Shown: positions 17,625-29,145, counted from the first letter of the stretch. The stretch is DNA of 37,746 nt from Rubellimicrobium mesophilum DSM 19309 (GCF_000600335.2 NZ_KK088580.1:1-37746), one strand, 5' to 3'. Notes: generated from the sequence alone by a model not told the origin. Program-made: numbers and translations.

Positions 17625-17643
17625 GAGCCCGCACGCCGGGCTC
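17625..17643. terminator. candidate bidirectional terminator hairpin
   Basis: GAGCCCG (17625-17631) and CGGGCTC (17637-17643) form a perfect 7-bp stem with a 5-base loop, between the convergent ends of the L,D-transpeptidase and emrB genes. The stem includes part of the emrB stop codon. No T run follows on either strand, so this is a weak intrinsic terminator at best. Confidence 0.4.
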
Positions 17644-19192
17644 AGTCGGCCACGGCGGCGGGCCCGGCATGGGCCGCGCCCCCGGCCGCCTTGGGCTTGC
17701 GGAGCAGCAGCACGATGGGCAGGGCGGCCAGCGTCAGGAGCAGCATCAGCAGGAAGTTGTCGATGTAGGCGATCATCGCCGCCTGCTGGGTCACCAGGCC
17801 GTCCACGCGCGCGGCCACGGTGGGCGAGGCCGTCAGGAGCTGCGGCATCTGCAGCCGGACCTGCGGCGCGGCGGCGGTCAGGCGCGAGGCCAGCTCCTCG
17901 TGGTTGACCGTCATCATCCTCGACAGGACCGAGGTCACGATCGAGATGCCGACGCCCGAGCCCACGTTTCGCACCAAGCTGAAGAAACTGGTCGCGTCGC
18001 CTCGAAACTGCGGGGCGATGGTCGCGAAGGTAAGCGTCGAGAGGGGAACGAAGACGAAGCCGAGCCCGAAGCCCTGGACCACGCCCGACAGGATGATGGG
18101 CCGGCTGTCCATCTGGACGTCGAAGCCCGACATGAGCCAGAGCGACCAGGCGGTCACAAGGATGCCAATGCAGACGAGGAGCCGCGCGTCGAATCGCGCG
18201 ACGAGCCGCCCCACGAGGATCATCGAGATCATCGTTCCCACACCGCGCGGCGCCATCACGAGGCCGGTCTGCACCACCGGATAGCCCAGGAGGTTCTGCA
18301 GGAGCGGCGGCAGCAGAGCGAGGCCCGAAAAGAGCGTCATCCCGATGATGAAGATGAAGACCAAGCCCATCGAGAAGTTGCGGTCCCGGAACATGGCGAG
18401 GCTCACGAACGGGTTCCGCGCGGTCCAGCAATGGACCACGAAGACCCACATCCCGCTGATCGCGAGGCCCAGGTAGAGCCAGATCTCCAGCGAGCTGAAC
18501 CAGCCCGCCGCCTGCCCTCGGTCGAGGAGGAGCTGGAGCGAGCCCACGGCCAGCGCCAGCATGGCGAAGCCGAAGACGTCGAAGCGCCGCTCCTTGGTCG
18601 CGCTCTGGGGCAGGAACACGAGGATGCCGGCCAGGGCGATGATGCCGAGCGGCAGGTTGATGAGGAAGACGTAGCGCCAGTTGAACGACTCGGTCAGCCA
18701 GCCGCCCAGCGTCGGGCCGATGATCGGGCCGACCATGATGCCCGCGCCGTAGATCGCCATGGCCTGCCCGATCCGCTCGCGCGGGTTGATGTCGAGGAGG
18801 ACGGTCTGCGCCAGCGGCACCACCATGGCGCCGCAGATGCCCTGCAGCACGCGGAAGAGCACCATCTCCTCCAGGCTCGTGGCGATCCCGCAGAGAAGCG
18901 AGGCCACGGTGAAGCCCACGATGGCCCCCAGGAAGACCGTGCGGCGGCCGATGCGGTCCGTCAGCCAGCCGGTGAGCGGCGTCGCGATGGCCGAGGCCAC
19001 GATGTAGGAGGTCAGGACCCAGGTGATCTCCTCCTGCGACGCCCCGAGGCTCGCCGCCATGTGGGGCAGGGCGACGTTGGCGATCGTGGTGTCGAGCACC
19101 TGCATCACTGTCGCGAGCATGATCGAGGCGGTGAGCCAGCCCGGCGCCGCCACCTCGACGGCCGGTTTCGACAGGCCTGGGCCGTGGCTCAT
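17642..19192 (-). CDS. emrB: EmrB-type DHA2 family multidrug exporter
   Basis: A 516-residue MFS transporter of the 14-helix DHA2 family. Motifs: VLDTTIANVALPHMAASLGA in helix 1, LTDRIGRRTVFLGA (motif A), and GPIIGPTLGGWLTESFNWRY (motif C plus the NWRYVFLINLP loop) are diagnostic of EmrB. With EmrA and an outer-membrane channel it would pump hydrophobic toxicants out of the cell. The ATG at 19192 overlaps the emrA stop by four bases. No TolC-like gene is in the window, so an outer channel encoded elsewhere is assumed. Confidence 0.92.
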   Translation of the reverse strand: MSHGPGLSKPAVEVAAPGWLTASIMLATVMQVLDTTIANVALPHMAASLGASQEEITWVLTSYIVASAIATPLTGWLTDRIGRRTVFLGAIVGFTVASLLCGIATSLEEMVLFRVLQGICGAMVVPLAQTVLLDINPRERIGQAMAIYGAGIMVGPIIGPTLGGWLTESFNWRYVFLINLPLGIIALAGILVFLPQSATKERRFDVFGFAMLALAVGSLQLLLDRGQAAGWFSSLEIWLYLGLAISGMWVFVVHCWTARNPFVSLAMFRDRNFSMGLVFIFIIGMTLFSGLALLPPLLQNLLGYPVVQTGLVMAPRGVGTMISMILVGRLVARFDARLLVCIGILVTAWSLWLMSGFDVQMDSRPIILSGVVQGFGLGFVFVPLSTLTFATIAPQFRGDATSFFSLVRNVGSGVGISIVTSVLSRMMTVNHEELASRLTAAAPQVRLQMPQLLTASPTVAARVDGLVTQQAAMIAYIDNFLLMLLLTLAALPIVLLLRKPKAAGGAAHAGPAAVAD

Positions 19193-20304
19193 CGCAGGTT
19201 GTCCAGGCGCGTGTGGCCGGAATCGACCGAGACATGGGCGCTCATGCCGCCGCGGAGCGGATGGTCGGGATCCGCCTCGACGCTGATGCGCACGGGCAAG
19301 CGCTGCACGACCTTGACCCAGTTGCCGGTCGCGTTCTGCGCCGGGATCAGCGAGAACTGCGAGCCGGTCGCGGAGCCGAGGCTCTCGACCGTGCCATGGA
19401 GCGGGGCGTCGGGATAGGCGTCCACCTCCACCTCGACGGGCTGGCCGACACGAAGGTCGGCGAGCTGGGTCTCCTTGAAGTTGGCCTCGATCCAGGTGTC
19501 GCCGGTCTCCACGACGCTGGCCACCTGGGTGCCAGGGGCGACATACTGGCCGGGGTTCAGGCTGTCCACCTGCGCCACGAGGCCCGGCACGGGGGCCTGG
19601 ACGAGCGTCTTCGCCAGATCGCGCGCCGCCGCCTCGCGCGCGGCCAGCGCGGCCTGGACGGCGGGCACCTCGTCCGTGGCGATCCCGGGGTCGCCCCCCA
19701 GCGCCGCCGCAGCCGCGCTCAGCGCCTCCTGGGCCAGCGTCACTTCGTTCTCGGCCGAGCGGGCCGCCAGGGTGGCCTCGTCCAGCGCCGCCGAGGAGGC
19801 GGCGCCTTGGTTGGCGAGGGATTCCTGCCGCTCAAGCTCCCGTTGCCGGACCTCCTCGATCGCCTGAGCGGCCCCGAGCCGCGCCTGGGCGGTGCTGTAG
19901 GCCGAGCGGAGCTGCGCCACGGAAAGGCGCGCCTGCGCGAGGGCGGCGTCGGCCTCTTCAAGGGCGATGCGGTAAGGCTCGGGATCCAAGCGGAACATGG
20001 CCTGGCCGGCCTCCACCTGCTGGTTCTCGGCCACGTCCACCTCGACGATGCGGCCCGCCACGTCCGACGAGACCGGCACGAGCGGCTGCTGGACATAGGC
20101 GTTGTCCGTCGTGACGTAGCGCCCGCCGGTCAGCCAGGCGTAGCCGCCCCCCGCCGCGAGGAGGACCGGAACGCTGAACATCAGCACGCGGCGGCGCCAG
20201 CGCGAGGGTTTGCGGGCCTCGTCGGGCTGCGGGGCGCTGGCCGGGGCGTCCGGGGAGGGTTGGGCCGAGGGAACGGCCTCGATGCGTTTGGGTGCCGCGC
20301 TCAT
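19189..20304 (-). CDS. emrA: EmrA-type HlyD membrane-fusion protein
   Basis: A 371-residue periplasmic adaptor. A Pro/Ala-rich cytoplasmic N-terminus (1-36) precedes one membrane helix (about 39-60). Then come a biotinyl-lipoyl-like half (GRYVTTDNAYVQQPLVPVSS), a long helical hairpin (about 110-210, rich in Ala, Glu, Gln and Arg), and the second lipoyl half with QVDSLNPGQYVAPGTQVASV and beta-barrel (ANFKETQLADLRVGQPVEVE). It overlaps both neighbours by four bases (marR upstream, emrB downstream), so the three are translationally coupled. Confidence 0.92.
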   Translation of the reverse strand: MSAAPKRIEAVPSAQPSPDAPASAPQPDEARKPSRWRRRVLMFSVPVLLAAGGGYAWLTGGRYVTTDNAYVQQPLVPVSSDVAGRIVEVDVAENQQVEAGQAMFRLDPEPYRIALEEADAALAQARLSVAQLRSAYSTAQARLGAAQAIEEVRQRELERQESLANQGAASSAALDEATLAARSAENEVTLAQEALSAAAAALGGDPGIATDEVPAVQAALAAREAAARDLAKTLVQAPVPGLVAQVDSLNPGQYVAPGTQVASVVETGDTWIEANFKETQLADLRVGQPVEVEVDAYPDAPLHGTVESLGSATGSQFSLIPAQNATGNWVKVVQRLPVRISVEADPDHPLRGGMSAHVSVDSGHTRLDNLR

Positions 20305-20756
20305 GCGACCTTGTCCTTCCTGGTCTTGGTGTCCTCGAGGTTCGACGCGATCCGCGTCAGAGCCCGGTCCATGGCTGCCCGATCGGCCTCCTCAATGCCG
20401 TCGAGCGCCCTCTCGTAGACCTCGGCGGCGACGTCGCGCATCTTCTCGACCAATCCTCGCGCCTCGATGGTGATCCGAACGATCTTGGCCCGGCTGTCCG
20501 AGGGATCGACCTCGCGTGCGACGAGGCCCGCAGCCTCCAGCCTCTCCACGACGTCGCTGATGGTCATGGGGCTGGATTCGAGCCGCGCCCCCAGCACGGT
20601 CTGCGTCAGCCCATCCTCGCGCGAGAGGTGCCCGAGCACGCGCCACTGCAGGAGCGTCAGCCCATGGGGCCGGGCAACGCGCTCGAACTCCCTCTTCAGC
20701 AGGTGGGAGACGTTGTGGATCAGGAGGCCGAGGCTCTGCACGGGGACGATTCTCAT
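20301..20756 (-). CDS. MarR family regulator
   Basis: A 151-residue winged-helix repressor. The DNA-binding part (about 35-100) contains LTLLQWRVLGHLSREDGLTQ, ARLESSPMTISDVVERLEAA and the wing VDPSDSRAKIVRIT, the D-x-R signature of MarR. The long terminal helices would form the dimer. It is the first gene of marR-emrA-emrB with ATGA overlap. By family it represses this operon and is released by a phenolic or drug-like ligand. A candidate operator lies in the gap to the divergent Bcr-type gene. Confidence 0.9.
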   Translation of the reverse strand: MRIVPVQSLGLLIHNVSHLLKREFERVARPHGLTLLQWRVLGHLSREDGLTQTVLGARLESSPMTISDVVERLEAAGLVAREVDPSDSRAKIVRITIEARGLVEKMRDVAAEVYERALDGIEEADRAAMDRALTRIASNLEDTKTRKDKVA

Positions 20757-20769
20757 GGGCGGGCTGATA

Positions 20770-20798
20770 ATACGGACCCATATAATAAAGCTTCGTAT
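20770..20798. promoter_or_regulatory. candidate MarR operator in AT-rich divergent region
   Basis: ATACGGA (20770-20776) and TTCGTAT (20792-20798) are inverted arms matching at 6 of 7 bases, with 15 AT-rich bases between them. They lie 14-42 bases upstream of marR. The core TATTAT/TTATAT on the minus strand could be a -10 box; TTGTCA further upstream is too close to be a good -35. The abrupt AT-rich patch in a GC-rich window supports a promoter/operator here. Confidence 0.4.
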
Positions 20799-20977
20799 CT
20801 TGACAAGAGGCTTCCCGTCTGCGACGCGTCACGCCGCCCGAGGGGGTGCGGCGGAACCCGAAGGGTGCGGCCGGGCGTTCAGCGAATGCCCCGGTCCGGC
20901 CCCGTCCGACCGCCGCCCCCACGAGCCCCAGACATCAGACCCCGTCGCTTTCCCGACCGCCGCTCATTGGATTGCCC

Positions 20978-22324
20978 ATGACCAGACCCTTGGACCGGGC
21001 GCTTTCGCGCCATGAATTCGTCGCGCTGATCGCCGCGATCATGTCCCTCAACGCCCTCGCCATCGATGTGATGCTGCCGGCGCTGCCCAACATGGGCGAT
21101 GCCCTGGGCATCGCGGACGAGAACCACCGCCAGTTCGTCGTCTCGGTCTACATGCTGGGCTTCGGGATCGGGCAGCTCCTCGTCGGGCCGCTGTCCGACC
21201 GCTTCGGCCGCCGCGCGCCGCTCCTCGTCGGGATCGGCACCTATGTGGCGGCCGTTCTCGCGGCGGCCTTCGCGCCGACGTTCGGGCTCCTCCTTGCCTT
21301 GCGATTCGTCCAAGGGCTCGGAGCCAGCGCGACCCGCGTCGTCGCGACGGCCGTGGTGCGTGACCGCTTCTCGGGACGGGCCATGGCCGAGGTCATGTCC
21401 CTCGTCTTCATGGTCTTCATGGTGATCCCGGTCGTCGCCCCGAGCGTCGGACAGGTCCTGCTCCTCGTGAGCCCCTGGCACAGCATCTTCGTCTTCATGG
21501 GGCTGCTGGCGGCGGCCTTCGGACTCTGGTCCTACCTGCGCCTGCCCGAGACGCTGGAGCCCGAGCGGCGGCGTGGCCTGTCCGCCGGAGCCATCCTGGG
21601 GGGCTTCCGCCTCGTGGTCGGGAACCGGCTGGCCTTCTGGTATGCGATGGCCGGGACCTGCCTCTTCGGAGCGCTGTTCGGCTTCATCAGCACCGCGCAG
21701 CAGATCTACGTAGATATCTATGGCCTGGGCGTCTGGTTCCCGGCCGCCTTCGCCTTCGTGGCGGGGCTCATGGCGGTGTCGTCCTTCCTGAACTCGCGCA
21801 TCGTGCGTCGCTTCGGGATGCGGCGGATCTCGCATTTCGCGCTGCTGGTCTTCACCGGGCTGGCCGGCGCACTGCTCCTCCTGAGCCTGACTCTCTCGGG
21901 GCACCCGCCGCTCTGGGTCTTCCTGGGCCTCCTGTCGGGCATCATGTTCATCTTCGGTTGGGCCGCGTCCAACATGAACTCCCTGTCGCTGCAGCCTCTC
22001 GGAGAGGTCGCCGGCACGGCCTCGTCGGTCTTCGGCTTCATCCAGACGCTGGGCGGCGCATTCCTCGGCGGCTTCGTGGGGCAGCAGTTCAACGGCACCG
22101 TGGTTCCCACGGCGGCAGGCTACTTCGTGCTCGGCGCCCTCGCCCTTGCCTGCGTGCTGGTGGCGGAGCGGGGCCGGCTGTTCGGCGTGAGCCCCGAGGA
22201 GAGCCTCGCCTCCACCCGGATGCCCCGACCCGGACCGACCCCAGAGCCCCGGGAGGTCGCCGGCGCGGTCGGCTTCGCCGCCGCCCGTGTCCAGGGCGTG
22301 GCGCTGCAGGACCGGCGCCGCTGA
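20978..22324 (+). CDS. Bcr/CflA-type MFS exporter (DHA1 family)
   Basis: A 448-residue, 12-helix drug exporter. Diagnostic elements are LNALAIDVMLPALPNMGDAL in helix 1, LVGPLSDRFGRRAPLLVG (motif A) and RFVQGLGASATRVVATAVVR (motif B/C region), all typical of Bcr. The chosen ATG (20978) starts MTRPLDRALSRHEF, just before the first helix; its ribosome site is weak and upstream in-frame starts exist back to about 20846. The last 50 residues after helix 12 are a Pro/Arg-rich tail. It is divergent from marR-emrAB, so both efflux systems may respond to the same MarR protein. Confidence 0.88.
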   Translation: MTRPLDRALSRHEFVALIAAIMSLNALAIDVMLPALPNMGDALGIADENHRQFVVSVYMLGFGIGQLLVGPLSDRFGRRAPLLVGIGTYVAAVLAAAFAPTFGLLLALRFVQGLGASATRVVATAVVRDRFSGRAMAEVMSLVFMVFMVIPVVAPSVGQVLLLVSPWHSIFVFMGLLAAAFGLWSYLRLPETLEPERRRGLSAGAILGGFRLVVGNRLAFWYAMAGTCLFGALFGFISTAQQIYVDIYGLGVWFPAAFAFVAGLMAVSSFLNSRIVRRFGMRRISHFALLVFTGLAGALLLLSLTLSGHPPLWVFLGLLSGIMFIFGWAASNMNSLSLQPLGEVAGTASSVFGFIQTLGGAFLGGFVGQQFNGTVVPTAAGYFVLGALALACVLVAERGRLFGVSPEESLASTRMPRPGPTPEPREVAGAVGFAAARVQGVALQDRRR

Positions 22325-22496
22325 CCGCGTCGGGGGAGGGCGGGCCCGGCCGGAGGTCGAGGTCCCCCCGTCGTCGGCCGATCCCGTTCCTGATGCGGAC
22401 GCGCCTGCGCCGGACAGGTCCCGGGATCGCTCCTCGGCCTTCCGGCCGCCGGGCTGACCTCCGCCCTCCAGCCCACTCCGGAAGCTCCCGCGCAGG

Positions 22497-24814
22497 TTAG
22501 GCCGCCACCGGGCCAGAGGCCGCCCGAAGCAGGGTCCGGGCGGCCTCGATGCCGGCGCCGACCTCGGCGCAGACCTCTCGCACCTCCGAAGCCGGAATCG
22601 GTCCGGCGCCCCGAAGGTCCTGGAGGCGTTGCGCCACCCCGGCCAGTCCGAGCGTGGCCGCCGCGCCCTTGAGGCTGTGCAGCAGCCGATCGACCCGTCC
22701 TGCATCGCCAGCTTCGCCCGCGGCCTCGATCCCGACGGGCAAGCGGTCGGCCTCGGCCCCGAGGTCATTGAGCAGGGCGAGTACCGTCTCCGTGTCGAGC
22801 GTGCGCGCCAAGGTGGCCAGCAGGCCGGCATCGAGGCCCTCCGCGATCCCGGGACGCGGGACCGAGCGCCGCACGGGCCCGGCCGCTCCTGCCTCGTCGG
22901 CCCATCCGGCGCAGGGGGCGACTCCTCCCGATGCCATCGTCGGGCCATCGGACCGGAGATCCGATCGACCCCCGTCAAGGTCCGGTCCCCCCGGAGGCCC
23001 GCCTCGTCCAGCACCCTGGCGAGCTTCTCCAGCGTCACCGGCTTCGCCAGGAAGTCGTCCATGCCGGCCCGCAGGCATTCCGTCCGATCGCTCATGAAGG
23101 CGTTGCCCGTGAGGCCCACGATGCGCACGTCTTGGCCGCTCCGACGGATCTCCCGCGTGGCCTCGATGCCGCTCATCACCGGCATCTGGACATCCATGAG
23201 GATGAGATCGAAGCGTTCCCTCGCGACGCGCTCGACTCCCTCGGCCCCGTTGCGGGCCAATTCCACGCCAAGACCCAGAAGACCCAGCAACCCCTCGGCC
23301 ACGGCGCAGTTGATCGGATTGTCCTCCACCAGAAGGACGCGGCCCCGATAGATGGCCTGTCCATCGGCTTCGGCCTTCCCGCGCTCGGTCGCCCGCCCTT
23401 CGCAGGGCCGCGCCTCGGTCACCGGCAGCTCGAACCAGAAGGTGCTTCCGTAGCCCAAGGCGCTGCGGACTCCGACACGTCCGCCGAGGCCCTCGGCGAT
23501 CCGCCGGCAGATGGCGAGGCCGAGCCCTGTCCCGCCATAGCTGCGGGAGGCCGAGCCGTCGATCTGGCTGAACTCGCGGAACAGCATCGGCATGGCCTCC
23601 TCGGCGATGCCGATCCCGGTGTCGGTGATCTCGACCCGGAGGCGGTCCGGCGCGCAGAGCCAGCCTGTCACCATGACCGAGCCCTGCGCCGTGAACTTCA
23701 CGGCGTTCCCTGTCAGGTTGACCAGGAGCTGCCGCAGCCGCGCGGGGTCCGTCCCTACCTCGATCGGCGGGAGGTCGATCCGCAGGGCCACGCGGCTCGC
23801 GTCCACGCGGGGCGCCAGCATCGCGCAGAGGGCGTCCGCGACCTCGGGCAGAGAGACGCGATGGGTCTCGAACTCCACCTTGCCCGACTCGAGCTTGGAG
23901 AAGTCGAGGACGTCGGTGATGACCTCGAGCAGATGATAGCCCGACTGACGCACCATGGAGAGGAAGCGCCCCTGGTCGGGCGTCATCGCCGTTCGGGCCA
24001 GGAGCTCCGAGGCGCCGATGATGCCGTTCAGGGGTGTCCTGATCTCGTGGCTCATGGTGGCGAGGAAGGTGGATTTCGCCCGGCTCGCCGCCCGGGCCCG
24101 CAAGGCGACGGCGCGGTTGCGCTCGCTCAGGAGGGCGAGCTTGCGGCCCACACGGGCGACCAGGCGCATCTGGACCACGAGAAGGACGATGATCCCGGCG
24201 AACCCCACGACAAGGGCGGCGACGTTCACGCCCAGCATGGTCTCGAGTCGTCGCACCTGTTCGCGGGCATTGACCCGCGCGGCGCCCAGCGCCGAGTCGG
24301 TGACCAGCACCAGCGCATCGGTGCTCTCCATCACGGCCTCGACCCGCGCCTTCAGGGCGATGAGATCGCCCCTCGGCAACTCCGACGGGGAGGTGGGCAG
24401 CGCGTCCACCGTGTCGGCCAGGGCCAGGATCTCGCTTCCGGCCTGCGTCGCGTGGTGGCTGACGTCCTGCGCGGTGTCGAACTTGATCGCGAAGTTGCCT
24501 TCGTTCAGGAGCGCGGCGCGACTGTAGAGGATGTCGTAGGCCTCCACGACCGAAGGCAGGTCGGCGGGGTTGCCGGACAGGAGAACCTCGTCGATGACCG
24601 CCCGCAGGCTGGCCGCCTGCCGGTCGGTCTGGAAGGCGGCCCACATGGCATCCTCGCGGATGCTGTCCTGCATCGACCGTCGGCTTTCGTAGAGGAGGCT
24701 GAAGAGGTAGACTGTGCTGAGGAGCAGCAGGACGCTGATGCCGCCAAGCACCGCCAGGCCGCGCCGCAGGGGGCGCGAGGCGGTCCAGTCCGCGCGGCGG
24801 CGCCAGCGGTTCAC
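22497..24814 (-). CDS. hybrid sensor histidine kinase with REC and Hpt domains (one frameshift)
   Basis: About 772 residues. TM1 (about 19-42), a helical periplasmic sensor (about 43-194), TM2 (about 195-218). HisKA: H256 in FLATMSHEIRTPLNG. HATPase: N-box LLVNLTGNAVKFT, G1 ITDTGIGI, G2 GGTGLGLAI. REC (about 492-606): phospho-acceptor D541 (LILMD) and K591. C-terminal Hpt: HSLKG. The start is GTG 24814 in a GTGA overlap with the preceding gene. Between REC and Hpt the frame shifts; a G5 run at 22914-22918 needing one more base restores it (SPP to CAGWADEAGAAGP). All phosphorelay steps up to the final regulator are thus in one protein. The likely output is the HD-GYP regulator at the head of this operon. 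Confidence 0.85.
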
Positions 24815-25340
24815 CCGCCGACCTCGATGGACTTCACCTGCCAGACCGAGCGGTTGAAGTAGACCTCGTTGAAGAGCTCCGGCTGCTCGTCGAAGGGATA
24901 GATGACGAAGAGCGGGCCCTTGTCGCGGATGGAGATCTCCTTCCCGTCGATGCGCGTGGCGAGGATCACCGGGATCGTCCGCGCGTCGTCCATCGGCATG
25001 TCGGTGGCGTAGTCGTTGAGGGCAGCGATCCGCAGGTCGGCGCCGGTGGCGCCCGCCGCCTCGAGGATGGAGGCGATCGTGGGGCCGCTGAAGCTGTGCT
25101 CGCCCTCGTGCCACGGCGTCGCCGTCACGGTCTCCCTCTGCGGCAGGGCATCCAGCATGGCGAGGTCGAATTCGGCCTTGCCCTCGACATTGGCGTTGGT
25201 CACCTGGCCGGAGACTTCGAGGATCACGTCGCCGGCGGGCGTCGAGAGGGAGGCGGCGAGCGACATCTGCGGGGCGAAGCAGAGGGCCGCCAACGCGGTA
25301 GCCAGGATGCGGCGGGTCAGGGGGTGGGAACGGTCGTCAT
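24811..25340 (-). CDS. secreted sulfite-oxidase-fold protein without cysteine, putative sensor subunit (one frameshift)
   Basis: About 176 residues. The ATG at 25340 has AGGAGG nine bases upstream, but the frame closes at once. One more C in the C5 run (plus-strand G5, 25320-25324) joins MTTVPTP to LTRRILATALAALCFAPQMS, giving a clean Sec signal peptide. The mature part resembles the oxidoreductase molybdopterin-binding fold (LEVSGQVTNANVEG, FDLAMLDALPQ, GPTIASILEAAGATGADLRI, ALNDYA). Enzymes of that fold bind molybdenum through a cysteine; here the only cysteine is in the signal peptide. So it probably does not carry the cofactor and may bind a ligand or partner. It is 13 bases after the HD-GYP gene and translationally coupled to the histidine kinase. 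Confidence 0.7.
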
Positions 25341-25353
25341 GCCGGGGGTCCTC

Positions 25354-26385
25354 CTAGTGTGTGACGGGGTGGGAATAATGCGCCTGGATGGCGGGCCAGG
25401 CCCTGATCATCGCCTGGACGCAGGCCGGGTCGAAGGCCGTGCCGGAGAGGCGCATGACCTCCTCGCGGGCCCGGTCGGCGGTCCAGGCAGGCTTGTAGGG
25501 GCGCTCGGACCGCAGGGCGTCGAGCACGTCGGCCACGGCGACGATGCGGGCGGGCAAAGGAATCTCGTCCCCCGCGAGGCCATGGGGATAGCCGGCCCCG
25601 TCCCACCTCTCGTGGTGGTGGAGGGCGATGTCGTGGGCCATGACGATGAGGTCGCTCGTGCCACCGCGCAGGACCTCGCCACCCATGACCGTGTGCTGGC
25701 GCATGACGGTGATCTCATCCTCGGTCAGGCGTCCGGGCTTGAGGAGGATGCTGTCGGGCAGGCCGATCTTTCCGGTGTCGTGCAGTTGCGCCGCGAGGAA
25801 GATGTCGCGTCGGAACCGGTCCGGCAGGCCGAGCGCCTGGGCCATGGTGCGGGAGTTCCGCGCCACCCTCAGGATGTGGTCGCCGGTGTGGTCGTCGCGA
25901 TACTCGATCGCGCGGGCGAGGCGGAGGACCACCTCCTCCTCGCGCTCCGCGATGCGGCGCGTGGCGGCGATCTCGTCGGCCAGGTGGACCGCCCGGTCGG
26001 CCAGCGCCCGCTCGGCCCGGCGCAGCGCCAGGAGGTTCGCGGCGCGGACCCGCAGCTCCTCCGGGTCGACAGGCTTGTTGAGGAAGTCCGTGGCTCCCGC
26101 CCGGATCGCGGCGATGCGTAGGTCGCGGTCCTGGTCCGCCGTTATCATCACGGTGGGGACGCTCGCGAAGTTGGGCATCGCGCGAAGCCGCCGGATGACC
26201 TCGACCCCGTCGAGGCCGGGCATCTGATAGTCCACCAGGACGAGGTCGAACACGGTCCGGGCGCAGCGCTCCAAGGCCGCGAGCGGGCATTGGAACCCTT
26301 CGGCGTTCCACCCCGGCACGGAGGCGATCACGCCCTTGAGCACGCGCAGGTTGACGGGGTTGTCCTCGATCACGCAGAGATCCAT
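25354..26385 (-). CDS. response regulator with HD-GYP c-di-GMP phosphodiesterase domain
   Basis: A 343-residue two-domain regulator. REC (1-120): acidic pair E7-D8, phospho-acceptor D52 (LVDYQMPG), K104. After a charged linker, HD-GYP (about 150-343): H202-D203 in LHDTGKIGLPD, HTVMGGEVL, HHERWDGAGYPHGL (257-270) and DVLDALRSERPYK. All expected metal and GYP residues are present, so it should hydrolyse c-di-GMP when phosphorylated. ATG 26385 is preferred (AAGGATGG upstream) over the ATG at 26397, which lacks spacing. It is the first gene of the three-gene signalling operon; the Hpt of the kinase is the expected phosphodonor. Confidence 0.9.
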   Translation of the reverse strand: MDLCVIEDNPVNLRVLKGVIASVPGWNAEGFQCPLAALERCARTVFDLVLVDYQMPGLDGVEVIRRLRAMPNFASVPTVMITADQDRDLRIAAIRAGATDFLNKPVDPEELRVRAANLLALRRAERALADRAVHLADEIAATRRIAEREEEVVLRLARAIEYRDDHTGDHILRVARNSRTMAQALGLPDRFRRDIFLAAQLHDTGKIGLPDSILLKPGRLTEDEITVMRQHTVMGGEVLRGGTSDLIVMAHDIALHHHERWDGAGYPHGLAGDEIPLPARIVAVADVLDALRSERPYKPAWTADRAREEVMRLSGTAFDPACVQAMIRAWPAIQAHYSHPVTH

Positions 26386-26452
26386 GAGGACGCCCATCCT
26401 TGTGCCTTGGCTGGACACCAGATTCGCACAAAGGTCTTAAGATTCGGTGTAG

Positions 26453-26469
26453 CCCGAAGCTCCTTCGGG
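26453..26469. repeat. hairpin in divergent region before cinA
   Basis: CCCGAA-GCTCC-TTCGGG is a 6-bp stem with a 5-base loop, midway between the divergent HD-GYP and cinA genes. No T run follows. It may be in the cinA leader. Confidence 0.25.
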
Positions 26470-26579
26470 ATCGGAGCGCCGGAGGTCGAACCGGCGGTCC
26501 CGGCCGGAACCCCTGTCCCGACGGGACCGTTGGAGGAGGCGCCGCCGCGACGGCGCCCAACCATGGAAAGCGCCCGCCG

Positions 26580-27078
26580 ATGACGGAAACCCTGTCGAGC
26601 GACATCCCCGACACGCTCCAGGACGCGATCGAGCGCCTGTTGAGGACGGCCTGCGACGCCGACCTCAGCCTTGCCACCGCCGAGAGCTGCACGGGCGGCC
26701 TCCTGGCTTCGCTCCTGACCGATGTGCAGGGCTGCTCCCACGCCTTCGAGCGTGGCTTCGTCGTCTACACCGAGAAGGCCAAGCAGGAGATGCTGGGCGT
26801 CGCGGCCGACCTGCTGGAGAAGCACGGCGCGGTGTCCGAGCCCGTGGCCCGCGCCATGGCCGAGGGGCGCTCAGGCACTCCGACGCCGATGTCGCCGTGT
26901 CGATCACCGGTTTCGCCGGGCCGACGGAGGAGGGGGAGGAGGGCCTCGTGCATTTCGCCTGCGCCCGCACGGGACGGGTGACCTCCCACCGCGAGGCGCA
27001 TTATGGTGCGATCGGGCGGGGAGGGGTCCGTCTCGAATCCCTCAGGACCGCCGTGGAGATGATCGAGGAGATGCTGGA

Positions 27079-27082
<4 letters not shown>
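26580..27082 (+). CDS. pncC: CinA C-terminal-type nicotinamide-nucleotide amidase (one frameshift)
   Basis: About 167 residues, the stand-alone CinA_C domain that deamidates nicotinamide mononucleotide to nicotinate mononucleotide. Family hallmarks: ATAESCTGGLLASLLTDVQG (catalytic serine S in AESCTGG), FVVYTEKAKQEMLGV, then AVSEPVARAMAEG, and SITGFAGPTE. The frame breaks at a GGGG run (26864-26867); one extra G joins AMAEG to ALRHSDADVAVSITGFAGP, as expected for the family. Its TGA overlaps the GTG of nadE, so the two are coupled and both serve NAD salvage. Confidence 0.82.

Positions 27083-29145
<2,063 letters not shown>

Noticed and set aside
16838..19417. A very long plus-strand frame opposite emrB
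   Set aside because: Its translation is rich in His, Arg, Asp and Gly without motifs, while the minus strand encodes a clear DHA2 exporter.
22335..22469. GGAGGGCGG and CCGCCCTCC as distant arms between convergent genes
   Set aside because: The arms are 117 bases apart in GC-rich DNA and no compact hairpin with a T run is formed; probably chance.
20879..25114. A 1411-codon open minus-strand frame running through the kinase gene and beyond
   Set aside because: Only the part corresponding to the histidine kinase has domain character; the rest is antisense to the Bcr-type exporter and is low-complexity, as expected for high-GC DNA.
9803..26867. Programmed frameshifting as the explanation for the broken genes
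   Set aside because: The breaks fall in unrelated genes, lack slippery heptamers with downstream structures, and two occur in ileS with opposite sign; technical indels are simpler.
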